A stretch of 64,000 nucleotides of DNA from Saussurea involucrata (taxonomy: Eukaryota > Streptophyta > Magnoliopsida > Asterales > Asteraceae). The notes under the pieces were generated by a model. That model had not been told where the DNA came from and ran no database searches. It saw only the letters and a list, made by a program, of their open reading frames with translations. Positions within the stretch are counted from its first letter, which is position 1. Each line of letters opens with the position of its first letter. A program made the position numbers and the translations under genes. This document shows, in pieces, positions 46,154 to 56,487 of the stretch. The stretch is from NCBI GenBank assembly GCA_033807775.1, contig CM066314.1:147239429-147303428 (forward strand), read 5' to 3'.

Positions 46154-46357
46154 TCAATTCAATCTGCAGGAGGAGCAAATATTACTGCCAACATCTTCCA
46201 TGGATGCAGCAGGAGCATAGTCATAGTCTCCATCATCATCATCATCATCGCCATCAATGGCATCTCGATCATCAGTGTGATGGGTATCACCATATATATT
46301 GGCATGATCATACACAGTATCATGATGCACAATAATATTTACACAATAATGAATCAT
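46154..46357 (-). CDS. small acidic protein with GDYDYAPAA motif, copy 2 (67 aa)
   Basis: ATG at 46357 is chosen because the sequence just upstream of it (CTTCTTTGTGGAGAG on the plus strand) matches that upstream of copy 1 (TTTCTTTGTGAGAGG); the frame opens 13 codons earlier. The protein begins MIHYCVNIIVHHDTVYD, has a YGD that aligns with copy 1, then DGDDDDDDGDYDYAPAA, followed by an extra 16-residue tail (SMEDVGSNICSSCRLN), where copy 1 stops or repeats the module. A TATA-like CTATTTATTTATT lies near 46460-46472. Function unknown. The antisense His-rich ORF over the same DNA is a shadow. Confidence 0.42.
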   Translation of the reverse strand: MIHYCVNIIVHHDTVYDHANIYGDTHHTDDRDAIDGDDDDDDGDYDYAPAASMEDVGSNICSSCRLN

Positions 46358-46649
46358 TTTCTTCTTTGTGGAGAGATAGAATGAGGGTAAACACAAGAAA
46401 ACAATTTACTATAAAGCTAGTTTCTTCACTCTATGTTTGGGGAAGATGGGAAAAGAAACTAATAAATAAATAGAGGAGTGCAGGAAAATGAATTGGAAGT
46501 GAAACAAATAACTTCAGAGAGTCTTTTTCCACAATTTATGCGTATCTCCTACCTCGTCCACAAAAACAACTTAGCGAATCTTGTTTCCTTCGTAATCATT
46601 TTTATTTGCATACACAAAACAACACTTTGTTAAGGGATGATGACAACGC

Positions 46650-46880
46650 ATGGAAAGGAAGGTTGCGATCATGGTGGATCGTGTGTGATTCCCGACTTCC
46701 TGTGGGAAGGTGTGTGCTGCTGCCAGAGAAGTGTGTTGCACACATGGCATATCATGCCATGTCGATGCCTTCTTGGCAGACTTTTATTCACAAATAGGCA
46801 GATTTGATCGAATTTATAGTATTTTCCTGACATATATTTTCCAACCAAAAGGTAGTCATATATATCATGAGATGACTACA
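46650..46880. repeat. host segmental duplication, copy a
   Basis: It aligns by eye with 53724-53965: shared landmarks are GTGTGTGATT, TTGCACACATG / GTGCACACATG, ATCATGCCA, TTCACAAAT and ACCAAAAGG followed by TATATATCAT. Many small changes suggest an old duplication. Confidence 0.55.
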
Positions 46881-46959
46881 TGGTGCATCAATTTTCAAAT
46901 CTTAATATCTACGAATTAGAATCTCTGGTGGCCTCTTGCTTCTTCTTTCCTAGCTAGTT

Positions 46960-47146
46960 GTTAGTTTCTTAGGGTTTTTTATAGTTGTGAGTGTGAGTGC
47001 CAGCTTTCCCACAACTTGACTTATTCCACGGGCCTAGGAGAACATCCATGAAAATCCCCAGTGGTTTTGGCAGGACTCGAACCCATAACCTATGAGGAGG
47101 AGCCCCAAAGACCCAAGTCTTATTGCCAGTTGAGCTAAACGTGTAA
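46960..47146 (-). mobile_element. tRNA-derived SINE-like copy
   Basis: On the minus strand an A-box-like TAGCTCAACTGGCA (about 47133-47120) is followed about 40 bp later by a B box GGTTCGAGTCC (about 47088-47078), the internal promoter of tRNA genes. No cloverleaf closes around them, and a unique 3' body follows, so a SINE rather than a tRNA gene is likely. Ends and target duplication are not resolved. Confidence 0.55.
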
Positions 47147-47149
47147 GTT

Positions 47150-48163
47150 TTTTAAGGTCTTGGTTCACCTTGTTTTGGTTTTCTGGGTTTGCTGAGGCCT
47201 TGGGAGTTAGTGTAATTGGTATGGATCACGTATCAGTTGGGTTCTTCAATTCATGCAATGTTCATTTCGCTAACTAGCTAGCTCTTTTCCTAGTTGATCG
47301 ATCGATCTCCATGTTCAATGATCGTTTTCTGCATTGATTTTTCAAAATCTCCTTGGCTTGGCCTCTCTTTTTTGGATGGGATCCGTTTATGACTCGTGTT
47401 TTTCTCATTCTTTTTTGGGCCAGTTACATGCCTACCTCAATCTGTAGTTTAGGACAAGATCTAGTTTACACTTTTGGAAAGTATTGTGAGGAAATGAAAG
47501 TGTTTGGTGTACTACATATATGTTGGAACATAAAAATAAATGATTCATATGTTAATCATTGGTAAACCCAAAAATAAAATCATTTAAAGATTTAACGCTT
47601 ACACACCTTTTTATCTATTATATATAACTTATGAAGGTGTATAGGCGAACTCATGTTTTTTTACCGATGATTCGCATATGAATAATTTATTCTTATTTTC
47701 TCAATCTTTTTGCAATTCTTATTTGAATCTTCCAATATATAAAAACTTATTGCAACGTTTTTATACCGGACACACTATTGTTTGGTTGTATAAGCTTAAA
47801 TCTTATCAAGCGGTCTATCATGACAACTCGACATTTTTGGTGTTTTGTAAACCCGATTTTAGTGTGATAAGTAGTGTTACACGTACACACACGCACACAC
47901 ATATATATAGACAAAAGATCGTGTGAATATGGACCGTTGATCACTTTTAATTTCATCCCCACCTCATGAATCGCGTTTGATCCGGTACATCTCATCCTAA
48001 TGTGCATCCAAGGGTAGATATCCATCTTACCCTCTCACTATTACTTTTATTCTCACTGGAACCTAACCCTATATATAAAAATTTAAGTTAAATATTATTT
48101 GACAGTTGAAAAAATATGATAAACCATATTAATTAACTTCCCCAAATTTTTACATAACTAAAA
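47150..48163. other. intergenic stretch
   Basis: No supported gene. It contains a short AC/TA simple repeat (about 47880-47905). Short open frames at 47353 and 47678 lack any recognisable domain. Confidence 0.45.
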
Positions 48164-48179
48164 ACTAGCAAGTCTAATT
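48164..48179. repeat. target-site duplication of LINE (3' side)
   Basis: ACTAGCAAGTCTAATT matches 53708-53723; the last one or two T bases may belong to the poly(A) tail. Confidence 0.95.
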
Positions 48180-48253
48180 TTTTTGGACCGGCGAGAAATT
48201 TTATTAAGAAAGCTCAGCAAGCAAGATGCAAGGCCGAGACAGAAACAAAAGAG

Positions 48254-51200
48254 TTACAGAATGTTAAAGGGATTACAGCACCAACGAGCCCAATTACAAT
48301 TGACAAAATTACCCCTGTATTTTAACCACCCAAAAACTAAAGTAGATACGCAATCCGCAATTTTTGAAGGGCTCGAGGTTATTTTGTTGAAAAGCTTATC
48401 GTTCCTCGCCTTCCATAGACACCAAATAGACCCGTATACGATTGCAAGAAGAATTGTTTTCTTCTTTGGATAATTACCCCAGCCAGCTGCGAAGTCGACG
48501 ATCTCCGATAGATTCGAGAATCTTTGAGTTCCAATACCACACCATTGAAAGATCCATTTGAATGCTTCGAGAGAGAACGGGCACTGAGCAAACAGGTGAT
48601 CGGTCTCTTCCGCATTGGAGTTACAAAGAACACAATTTGAATTAATAGTCTGTACACCCCTGTGAGCCAAGTTCGATGAAGTGGGGATCCGGTTCAGGCA
48701 AGCTCTCCACATAAAACCCAAAACTTTCAGAGGAACGATTTTTAGCCATTTGAAGGGGGTCACCGACGAGCTGGTTAGCCGATGATCAATTAATTTTCTA
48801 AGAATGCCCACTTGAAAAATACCATCAGGTGCAAGTTTGAATTTCCAAGAGTCCCAGGTGGAGGAGAAGTTATAAGAACTTACCATGGTTTGGAGGTGTG
48901 AGAGTTCTGATAGTTCAATGGGGGAGGATGGTTTCCTTTTCCAATGCCCAGCGAGATTGTGTAGCGAGACTCTCTCCGAAATAAGAGTTGATTTGCGTTT
49001 CTCCAGTTTGAAAAGGGAAGGGAACCGAGAGGAGAAGGGTATGTTACCGCACCAAGGTTCGTGCCAGAATGATATCTCCGTTCCTGTGCCAGCTCGACAA
49101 GAAAAAATAGAATTCGGACCAAGGTCATAGATTCCCAGCTCTTCATTTGCTTTGATGATATTGTTCCAAACACCGGAGTTGGACTTTTTTGCCAAATTCA
49201 CCAATGGTTTTCTGTCCAAATTGTGGATACCGCTAATGATGTTTTTCCAAATCGATCGCTTATCAGTTTTGAGTCTCCAGGTCCATTTGAGTAGAAGTGC
49301 CAGATTTATTGCCTTTAAAGATCCAATGCCAAGTCCGCCCTTTTCTTTTGGGGCAAGAACCTTTGACCAAGCTACCCAATGAATTTTCTTCTTATCATTC
49401 GTTCCTCCCCAGATGAATCTGCTGTGAATTTGTTCGATGGAATTGATAATCCCCGCCGGAGCTTTAAAAATAGAGAAATAATAGAGTGGGAGACTGCTAA
49501 TTACCGATTTAACTAGAGTGAGGCGGCCCCCGAAAGACATCGAATTAGACTTCCAAGAAGAGAGTCTAGCTTGAATACGATCAACAATTGGCCTCCAGTT
49601 TTTTTGAGGTTCATATTGGCTCCTACCGGAACGCCCAAGTAGGTAAAAGGAAATGAAGCCGCATCACATCCAAGAATTCTGGCGCTACTCGCTAATTCAC
49701 GAATAGATACCCCAATGCCATAGACTTTGGATTTGTGAAAGTTTACTTTAAGTCCGGAAGAAGCATGGAAACAACGGAGGATTCTTGCCAGATTTTTAAG
49801 ATTTCCACGGTTCCAATCTCCCACAAAAATTGCATCATCGGCATAAAAGAGATGAGAGAGGTGGGATTCACGCTTTGGAATTTTTATGCCATGCAAGAGA
49901 GCTTTTTCAGAAGCAGACTTCAGAGCCACATTTAAGCCTTCCATTGCGATGATGAATAGAAACGGTGAAAGGGGATCGCCTTGGCGAACTCCTTTAGAGA
50001 TTGGGAATTCTTTGGTGGGGGATCCGTTGATTAAAACCGAGGCTCTAGAAGAAGCGAGGCATCCGGAGATCCAAGAACGCCATTTTACCCCGAAACCCAT
50101 TTGTGACATAATGGAATCAAGATATCCCCAATTTAGCGAGTCGAAAGCTTTGTCAAAATCCACCTTTAGAATAAAAATCTTCTGATTTGATTTTTTCGCC
50201 CAAGAGCATACCTCGTTGATGATTAAAGGCCCGTCTAGGATACATCTACCTTCGATGAAGGCAGATTGAACCTCATCGATGACCGAACCGATAATCCTCA
50301 TTAGACGGGAAGCAAGTGTTTTTGCTATGATTTTATAGAGGCAACCGATCAGACTAATGGGCCGGAAGTCGGATAAGGTCAGGGGATCCTTCACTTTTGG
50401 CACAAGGGAAATGAAGGAAGAGTTGCATCCTCTCGCCAGTCTCCCGTTAACTTCAAAGAACTTTACAAACTTCATTATATCCCCCTGCATCATCAGGTGC
50501 CAGTACTTTTTTATAAATTTAAACGTGAAGCCGTCAGGACCAGGGGCTTTTTCACTACCACAGCTCCAAATAGCTGTTTTAATCTCCTCCAGAGTGAACG
50601 GTTGCTGAAATTTAATCTCCTCAAGGGCCATACAGTCTTCAAGTTTGATTTGCCTGAAATTTGGGTTGATGAAACCTAGTCGATTGGGGAATTTTTCTTC
50701 AAATTTGGATTTAAAGAAGTTCCAAGCTTCATCTTGAATCTGATGAGCCCCAGTTTCCCAGACGCCATTAACGAGTAGCCCGTGGATTCTGTTTCTGCGG
50801 TTTTTATCTTTAATAGAACCATGAAAGAATTTTGTGTTCTCGTCGCCTTCAACAAGCCATCTGATCCGAGCTTTTTGTCTCAAATCCAATCGCTTGAGAT
50901 GTTCCAGTTCTAAGATTATTTTCTTACCATCCTTCCATCTCTTGATTTCAGAGTCAATAAGCTTGCGAGATTCCGCAAGACTATCGAGCTCCTCAAAGGC
51001 TCTTTTCGCCTCTGCCAATTCTTTCACCTCCTTCTCAAACTCCTCTCTTTTCCAATTTTTGATAGCAAATTTCAAAAATCTCAATTTATCAGCGAGATAT
51101 CTGTCCGCCGAACCACCCCCAATGAAATTACTCTAGGAGGTGAGGATAACATTATCAATACCTTCTCTTAACAACCAAGAGTTAAAGAATCTGAATGGGG

Positions 51201-51917
51201 GGGGGGTCCGAAGTCGACCTGTTTGGAGATGAGGATCACCGGAGAGTGATCGGAAAATTCTCTTGGGAGGGCAGTAACAGACGAGGACGGGAAAGCTGAG
51301 ATGTAGTTCGGGCAGAGAAGAAAACGATCAAGCTTGCTGAGCTTTATACCGTCGTCTCTCATGTGAGTGAATTTTCTACCGCCCATGTTGAATTCCGGAA
51401 GCCCAGCGTCCAAGATAAACTTATTGAAGGCAGAAGCAGTGTACGGACAAAAAGAGGAGCTAAAACGCTCCTCTGCATTACGAACTGAGTTGAAATCGCC
51501 AAAAAAAATCCAAGTCCCCGGTCTAGAGGACTTTAACCGTAGAAGGTCAGTCCAGAGAGAATTCTTTTCGGGGAGGGATTGAGGGGCGTAAATGTTAACC
51601 AGAATGGTCTCGCCAGTCACACCTCTCCATTGCCCAATAGTTGCGAGAAAGTACCTGTTCTTTATTGAATCAGATCTAACGAAGATACTACGGCTCCAAA
51701 TACTAAGAATGCCTCCGGATCTTCCAGTAGCATCAACATCATCCCAATCGAAATTTGAATTATCCCAGCAGCTCGAGACATCAAGATTTGAGGTGCAAGA
51801 AATTTGGGCTTCTTGAATACCGTAGAACATTAGGTCATGATTAATCTTCAGTCTTCTCACCCAAGAAGTTTTGTGGATTTCACCCATGCCTCTGATATTT
51901 AGCGAGAGGACGTTCAT
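48254..51917 (-). pseudogene. LINE ORF2: endonuclease, reverse transcriptase, zf-RVT; broken
   Basis: ATG at 51917 (MNVLSLNIRGMG). The AP-type endonuclease shows NIRG, QEAQ, NIYAP, GDFN and SDHSPV motifs (51917-51200). A G/C homopolymer at about 51196-51205 causes a shift and a TAG stands at 51132-51134. RT (51084 to about 49600) has KAPGPDG, PKVKDPL, FRPISLIG, VRQGDPLSP and the catalytic FYADD. A second homopolymer shift (A-run at about 49596-49602) leads to the thumb region and a C-terminal zf-RVT domain with CVLCN and HLFAQC (about 48640-48570). The stop is at 48254. It nicks target DNA and copies the LINE RNA in the nucleus. Confidence 0.93.
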
Positions 51918-53673
51918 TGGGAAACTCTAGCTTCATCCACACCAAGGGCTTGCTTGAGGGCCCTGTCATTTTTGCTAATTTGAAATCCAAGTTGAGAACC
52001 CACGAGGGTGGTCTCGGCAATTTCATACGTGGAAGAGGAGGAGTCTTCTTCCTCCGAACCAACAGATTGCGACGAGGAGCCAAGAGGGAGAGTTTTGTTG
52101 AGGTCAAAGGAAGCCATAGAAACAAGATTACGAGGGGGGGAAATAGCCTCGGGAATTTGGATAGGGGGAGGATCTCGCCTGTAGGGATGGAAGCGATGGG
52201 GATTAGAGGATAATTTACGACGCTTAACAAGGGAGGCCGAATACTCAAAGGCTGGCCTGGAGTTTGAAATTAAGGTCGTAGGATTTTTAAGCCCACTAGG
52301 GCCCAAGCCCCTCAAGTCACTATGGCCCGAATTATCCACAAGAGGAGAAGAAAAGGAAGGCGTAGAGTTGTTTTTTTCAGCCTCGGGATCATGTGGTTCA
52401 TTTAAGAAGGCATCGGGACTTGAAAGGTTAACCTCCCTAGGAGTCGATACAACTTCCATCGCCGGAGCCAGTGTAACTGCCAGGGGATCGATTGGGAGAA
52501 TATCGGTCGGCGGGAGATGAGGAAGGACCAAAGGAACTGACCCCGGGGGAACAACCCAGTTGCCAGGAACAAATTCCCCGTCTTCAAGAACGTTTTCGTG
52601 TCCCCGAACCCACGTATCGGACACTCCATCCTCGACGTCCTCCTCTTCGTCTTCTGAGATCGAAGGACGGAGTGTGGAGAATGGTTTGAAAGGATACCAT
52701 TCATCTTCAATCTCCATGACCCCAATACGATAGGATTTCCCATCAAACATACCATCGACCTCTTCGTTGATTTTTGTTCTGCGAGCAATAAGAATGCCAA
52801 TTTTTCCATATGAGACGTCAGAGCAAGTTGAAATACTGTTAATTTGGGAAAGGATTCTTCCGAAGTTCCCAGCGATGCTAGAAAAATTATGTTCATCCCA
52901 TGCCAGAAGAGGAACACCGGTGATCTTCAACCAAGCGATTCTTTCATAACGCACCTCTTTTTTGCTGGCAAAATCCATCCATTTAAACCATTTCAGCCAC
53001 ATACTTCTGTTATTAAGGAAAGCTTCCGCTTTCGACGATAGTTTGAAGGAGATAATCACGTTCAGACCACCCAAGTATTTTCCTTCTATCTCGTCACTCC
53101 GATAAGGGAAGGAATACTTTCTAGCAGATCAAAGTTTTTTACTTCACCAACTAGAACGGATTTGTTCAACCATTCTTTATTAGAGGGATTTCTTCTGAGG
53201 TTGATGGAGAGCTTTGGAATCAAGAGACTCTGCACAGGGGGCTTACCAGAGGAAGCCTCCAGGAAGGATCTACCGTCTCGGAATCCCGTCCCGGCGAGGG
53301 AGTGAACAGGCGGTTTTGCCGGGAAAGGTCTGTCGGGCTGGGGACAAGCCACCGGTTGCCGGAGATAACGAGAAACATTAGCCATCAGGGTGGAGTTTCC
53401 ACATTTCACCTCGTTTAAAGCATTCTCCATTCCTGAGATGCTGCTGATGTTCTTGAATCTAACGAAGGCAAAATTTCTGCCATTAGCGTTTTTCTTCCTC
53501 GCCAAGTAAACATCAACCAAGTCTCCTAATGATTTACAGGAGACTCTGATGTCTAGAACACGGGTTCCCATAGGGAAGTTAGTTACGTAAAAGGAAGTGA
53601 TACCATTCGACCTTTGCTCCGGTGGTCTTCTACGACGAACGTCAGTCCATCCGTCTTCCTTAGTCGTCGCCAT
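51914..53673 (-). pseudogene. LINE ORF1 with RRM domain, one frameshift
   Basis: ATG 53673 (MATTKEDGWTDVRRRRPP) is preferred to an upstream in-frame ATG because the RRM and the 5' end of the element fit it. The RRM shows FYVTNFP (RNP2) and RNFAFVRF (RNP1) at about 53600-53455. A one-base shift near 53095 separates it from a DUF4283-like part (GGLNVIISFKLSSKAEAFLN, WLKWFKWMDF) and a Pro/Ser-rich tail. The TGA stop overlaps the ORF2 ATG as ATGA (51917-51914), suggesting reinitiation. Known role of the family: RNA-binding coat of the LINE particle. Confidence 0.9.
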
Positions 53674-53707
53674 CGTATGTAGGATCATGGTAAAGAGTGC
53701 AACATAT

Positions 53708-53723
53708 ACTAGCAAGTCTAATT
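53708..53723. repeat. target-site duplication of LINE (5' side)
   Basis: ACTAGCAAGTCTAATT, identical to 48164-48179. Confidence 0.95.
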
Positions 53724-53965
53724 GAAAGGTAAAGTGAACATGATAGGTCATATGTGTGATTTTCATGGGAGGTGTGTGTCGGGCTGCTTAAGAAGTGGGG
53801 TGCACACATGACAAATGATCATGCCACATGGATGGTTACTTGGCACATTTTCTTATACAATTCACAAATTGAATAGATATGAGAGTACTTTTTGTAACAT
53901 ATCCATCCTTACGACCAAAAGGAGAATATATATCATATCTTGGTCATGTAAATCAATGATTATCC
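53724..53965. repeat. host segmental duplication, copy b
   Basis: Counterpart of 46650-46880, in the same orientation. It starts right at the LINE insertion site, so the LINE has cut this copy from whatever lay to its left. Confidence 0.55.
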
Positions 53966-54594
53966 TTAAATAAGAGATAAACAATTATATTGATTTCTAG
54001 TGGTTCCTTACACAATGTATTTAAATCATAATTTGGACCAATGTCATATTGTGTCAAAAATAATGGAACATGAGAGAACAATTAAAATCACGTTGATTTG
54101 ATAGTAAAATCATATGTGATTACGGAACACGATCAACGTGAGGGTGTGCAGGCGACTTTACCCGCAATTTAGATCACAGCCAAAGTTGTGTCGTAATCAC
54201 ATGTGATTTGGTGGTTCGAATTCTCTTATTTTGACATTGTTATACATATATATATATAGGGCCCTTCTTTTGTTAACCCCCAAATTAGTATTAACCTTAT
54301 TAACTATTATCAACCAATAGGAATCAAGTATGAAGTTTGGTTTTTCAACAATATGTTGGCAGCAGGTGGAGACATTTCTTTGGCCCCTTCAAAAAAAAAG
54401 AAATGCATTTCTGGAAGAACATGTTTTTTTTTATTTCAAGTAAGATTTCCTCCATGATTCACGCCATCCAATTCATGGCAGTTTTGAATATATTTTATTT
54501 TAATATCAAAGATAATCTTCATCATCTCTTCTCTTAATATTATCATATCATTAATAATCTTTTCCAGTTTTTACCTGTTCGTTCATAATCGATC
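53966..54594 (+). promoter_or_regulatory. 5' flank of FRS gene
   Basis: Intergenic and presumably promoter and 5' UTR of the gene starting at 54595. It holds a TATATATATA tract at about 54246-54257. No certain core element can be named. No repeat boundary separates it from the gene. Confidence 0.4.
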
Positions 54595-54850
54595 ATGAAT
54601 TCTACTCAAGAAGAAAGCGGTGTTTCAATGTTTCGGTCTTCGGTTTCTAATCAGAATGATTATTCGAACGATATCGAAGAACAAACTTTGGTGAAGGATA
54701 GTGTTCAACCTGTTGATGGTGTTCTTACGCAGATTAGTACCTATGTGCAGACCCGCAGTGTTGAAGATTTTGATTTTGAGAATGTTGATGATTGTAACCC
54801 GACATCGTGCAGTAACGTTGAAGAGCCGATCAACGATGAGGATTATTTAG
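54595..54850 (+). CDS. FAR1-related (FRS) gene, exon 1
   Basis: ATG 54595 (MNSTQEESGVSMFRSSVSN) opens 85 codons plus one base, acidic and rich in Asp/Glu/Ser, ending NDEDYL before a donor G|GTTCG at 54851. Exon 1 phase (one base left over) matches exon 2, which starts with two bases at 63583; the joined codon is Asp. The intron (54851-63582) contains the whole of retrotransposon G; without G and one CATGT it would be about 555 bp. The acidic N-terminus before a FAR1 domain is usual for FRS proteins. Confidence 0.75.
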
Positions 54851-54970
54851 GTTCGTTTTTTTATATTTTAATTTTAATTATTGGTTTTGTTAGGCGTTCT
54901 GAGTTAGGGATTCTGTAGGGTTTCGCGATATGGTGTTCGCTTTTGTTAATTATTACGTGCTGTTTATTTT

Positions 54971-54975
54971 CATGT
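54971..54975. repeat. target duplication CATGT, left
   Basis: CATGT directly precedes the left LTR of G and recurs at 63148-63152. Confidence 0.95.
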
Positions 54976-55633
54976 TGTTGGACAACCTAAGGGGGGGGGT
55001 AAGGTTGTATTTAAAATCTTTTTCTTTCAAAAAATCTTTGAACAAAGAAATACAGTACAAACAATACAGTAAAAATAAAGCAGAGTATAAATAAGTAAAT
55101 ATACAACAATTATATAAACAGATATAATTTAAATGCACAGCGGAAATGTAAATAGATAAGGGAAAGAGAATACTTGACAACGATATTTTTAAAGTGGTTC
55201 ACCAAACACAAAGTTGGCTAGTCCACCTCGAGAAAATAACACTTCTCGGAGATCCAATACGAAACGTGTTCTTTACGGTAGAAACACAAACCTTAATACA
55301 ACAAACGCGAAACACTCTTCTTTGAGAGATTAATGTGGATCACTCACTCTAATTCAAACACTTACAAGAGGGTATAAATTTTAATATGAATAATCACTCT
55401 TGAATAAGGTTTATCACTTGGATATTTTTAGAGAGTTTGATCACTTGAGTTGTGTTGCTGATTCAACTAATCGAGAGATTTTAATCTGCTATCAACTCAA
55501 GATTTCTTGCTCAAAAATTAATTTTATCAGTTTAAGTGATTTAGTGTGAGTAAGAAAGCAGCAGAATAATAATCAAATGCTGAGGGAGAATTTATTGCTG
55601 AAGTTGGTGTAGACTTGAATGCTGCTGGATGCA

Positions 55634-55646
55634 TGTATTTATACTG
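55634..55646 (-). promoter_or_regulatory. TATA box in LTR of G
   Basis: On the minus strand AGTATAAATACATG, about 25-30 bp downstream of the nearest GCGGTATACC word. The same arrangement is in the right LTR (about 62459-62471). Confidence 0.75.
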
Positions 55647-55669
55647 GATGATCAACAGTCTTGAGGATT

Positions 55670-55901
55670 TCGCGGTATACCGCCAAACCATCGCGGTATA
55701 CCTGCGTCAGAAAAAGGACACTGCAAGGAGAAGGTCAACCCTGCAAAAACAAACGGAATTGTGTACCCGCGGTATACCGCGTTGCACATGGCGGTATACC
55801 GCCTGAAAAAAAAGTTCTGACATGGGAAGCTTCATATGCAGAAGAACTGACGGGTGAATAGTGACGCGGTATACCGCGTGGACCTTGGCGGTATACCGCC
55901 T
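55670..55901. repeat. six GCGGTATACC(GC) palindromic words, left LTR
   Basis: Near-perfect palindromes GCGGTATACCGC at about 55672, 55769, 55790, 55866 and 55888, and a truncated one at 55693, three of them extended to CGCGGTATACCGCG or nearly so. The right LTR has the same six at about 62497-62726, one with a G to A change. Confidence 0.95.
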
Positions 55902-56324
55902 AAAATATTGTCCAATGAGAGCATGGCAACGCAGGGTGGTTCGGCTGATCACACTTCTTGCAACAGTAAAAGGCATGAGATTTTAATAACATATATATAT
56001 ATATATATCAGTGATTTAATATATAAAAAAATATTGTATATATATATTTGATTCAAATATATTTATATAGATACGAAATATCCAAGTGATAAAATATTTT
56101 AGGGTGTTTATCATTTTAAAATAAAATGACGAAACTCTTCAGACTTGGATACTTCAGATAAAAATTTATCGAGATCATTTAAAAGTCTGCACACTCAGAT
56201 AAAAATATTAGATAACAAAATAATGCGGTGTGTTTTGTAATCATCAAAATAAATATGGAGATGTGATTTTATGTGTACCAAAAATATATCACAATATTTA
56301 AAGCTGGGTACACTTGCACCAACA

Positions 56325-56470
56325 ATCTCCCCCTTTTTGATGATGACAAACACAACGCTAAACACGAGAGCATACTCGGTTTCTCTCCCCCTTTTGTCGA
56401 AGCAAAAAGGGTTTAAGAAAGTCGCTTATGCTCCCCCTCGAAAGATGCTCCCCCTCAAAATATGAAATAT
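56325..56470 (-). promoter_or_regulatory. multiple polypurine tracts of G
   Basis: On the minus strand AAAAAGGGGGAGAT sits at the LTR border (about 56338-56325), and GGGGGAG recurs near 56390, 56436 and 56453. Repeated tracts of this form are a known Sirevirus hallmark. Confidence 0.9.
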
Positions 56471-56487
56471 TTGAGAGTTAGTATTTA

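Larger units (their letters stand above)
48180..53707 (-). mobile_element. full-length L1-clade LINE, 5.5 kb
   Basis: A minus-strand element with ORF1 (RRM type), ORF2 (endonuclease, RT, zf-RVT), a short poly(A) (T-run at 48178-48184) and a 14-16 bp target duplication on both sides. The 5' UTR is only about 34 bp before the ORF1 ATG. Three frame lesions in homopolymers or nearby, plus one nonsense codon, inactivate it. Confidence 0.95.
54976..56324 (-). repeat. 3' LTR of element G (left copy)
   Basis: In element orientation it starts TGTTGGTGCAAG at 56324 and ends GTTGTCCAACA at 54976. It holds six GCGGTATACC words (55671-55900) upstream of a TATA box near 55640. Confidence 0.95.

Noticed and set aside
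46033..46335. Plus-strand ORF with a His run
   Set aside because: It is the antisense of the Asp codons of the minus-strand small acidic ORF.
47050..47146. tRNA gene on the minus strand
   Set aside because: A- and B-box-like motifs are present, but no acceptor stem or cloverleaf closes around them; a SINE fits better.
47353..47926. Two short plus-strand ORFs in the intergenic region
   Set aside because: No domain, codon signal or neighbour context supports them.
55615..55976. ORFs in the G LTRs (also 62440-62801)
   Set aside because: The frames cross the palindromic words and the TATA region; nothing protein-like is seen.
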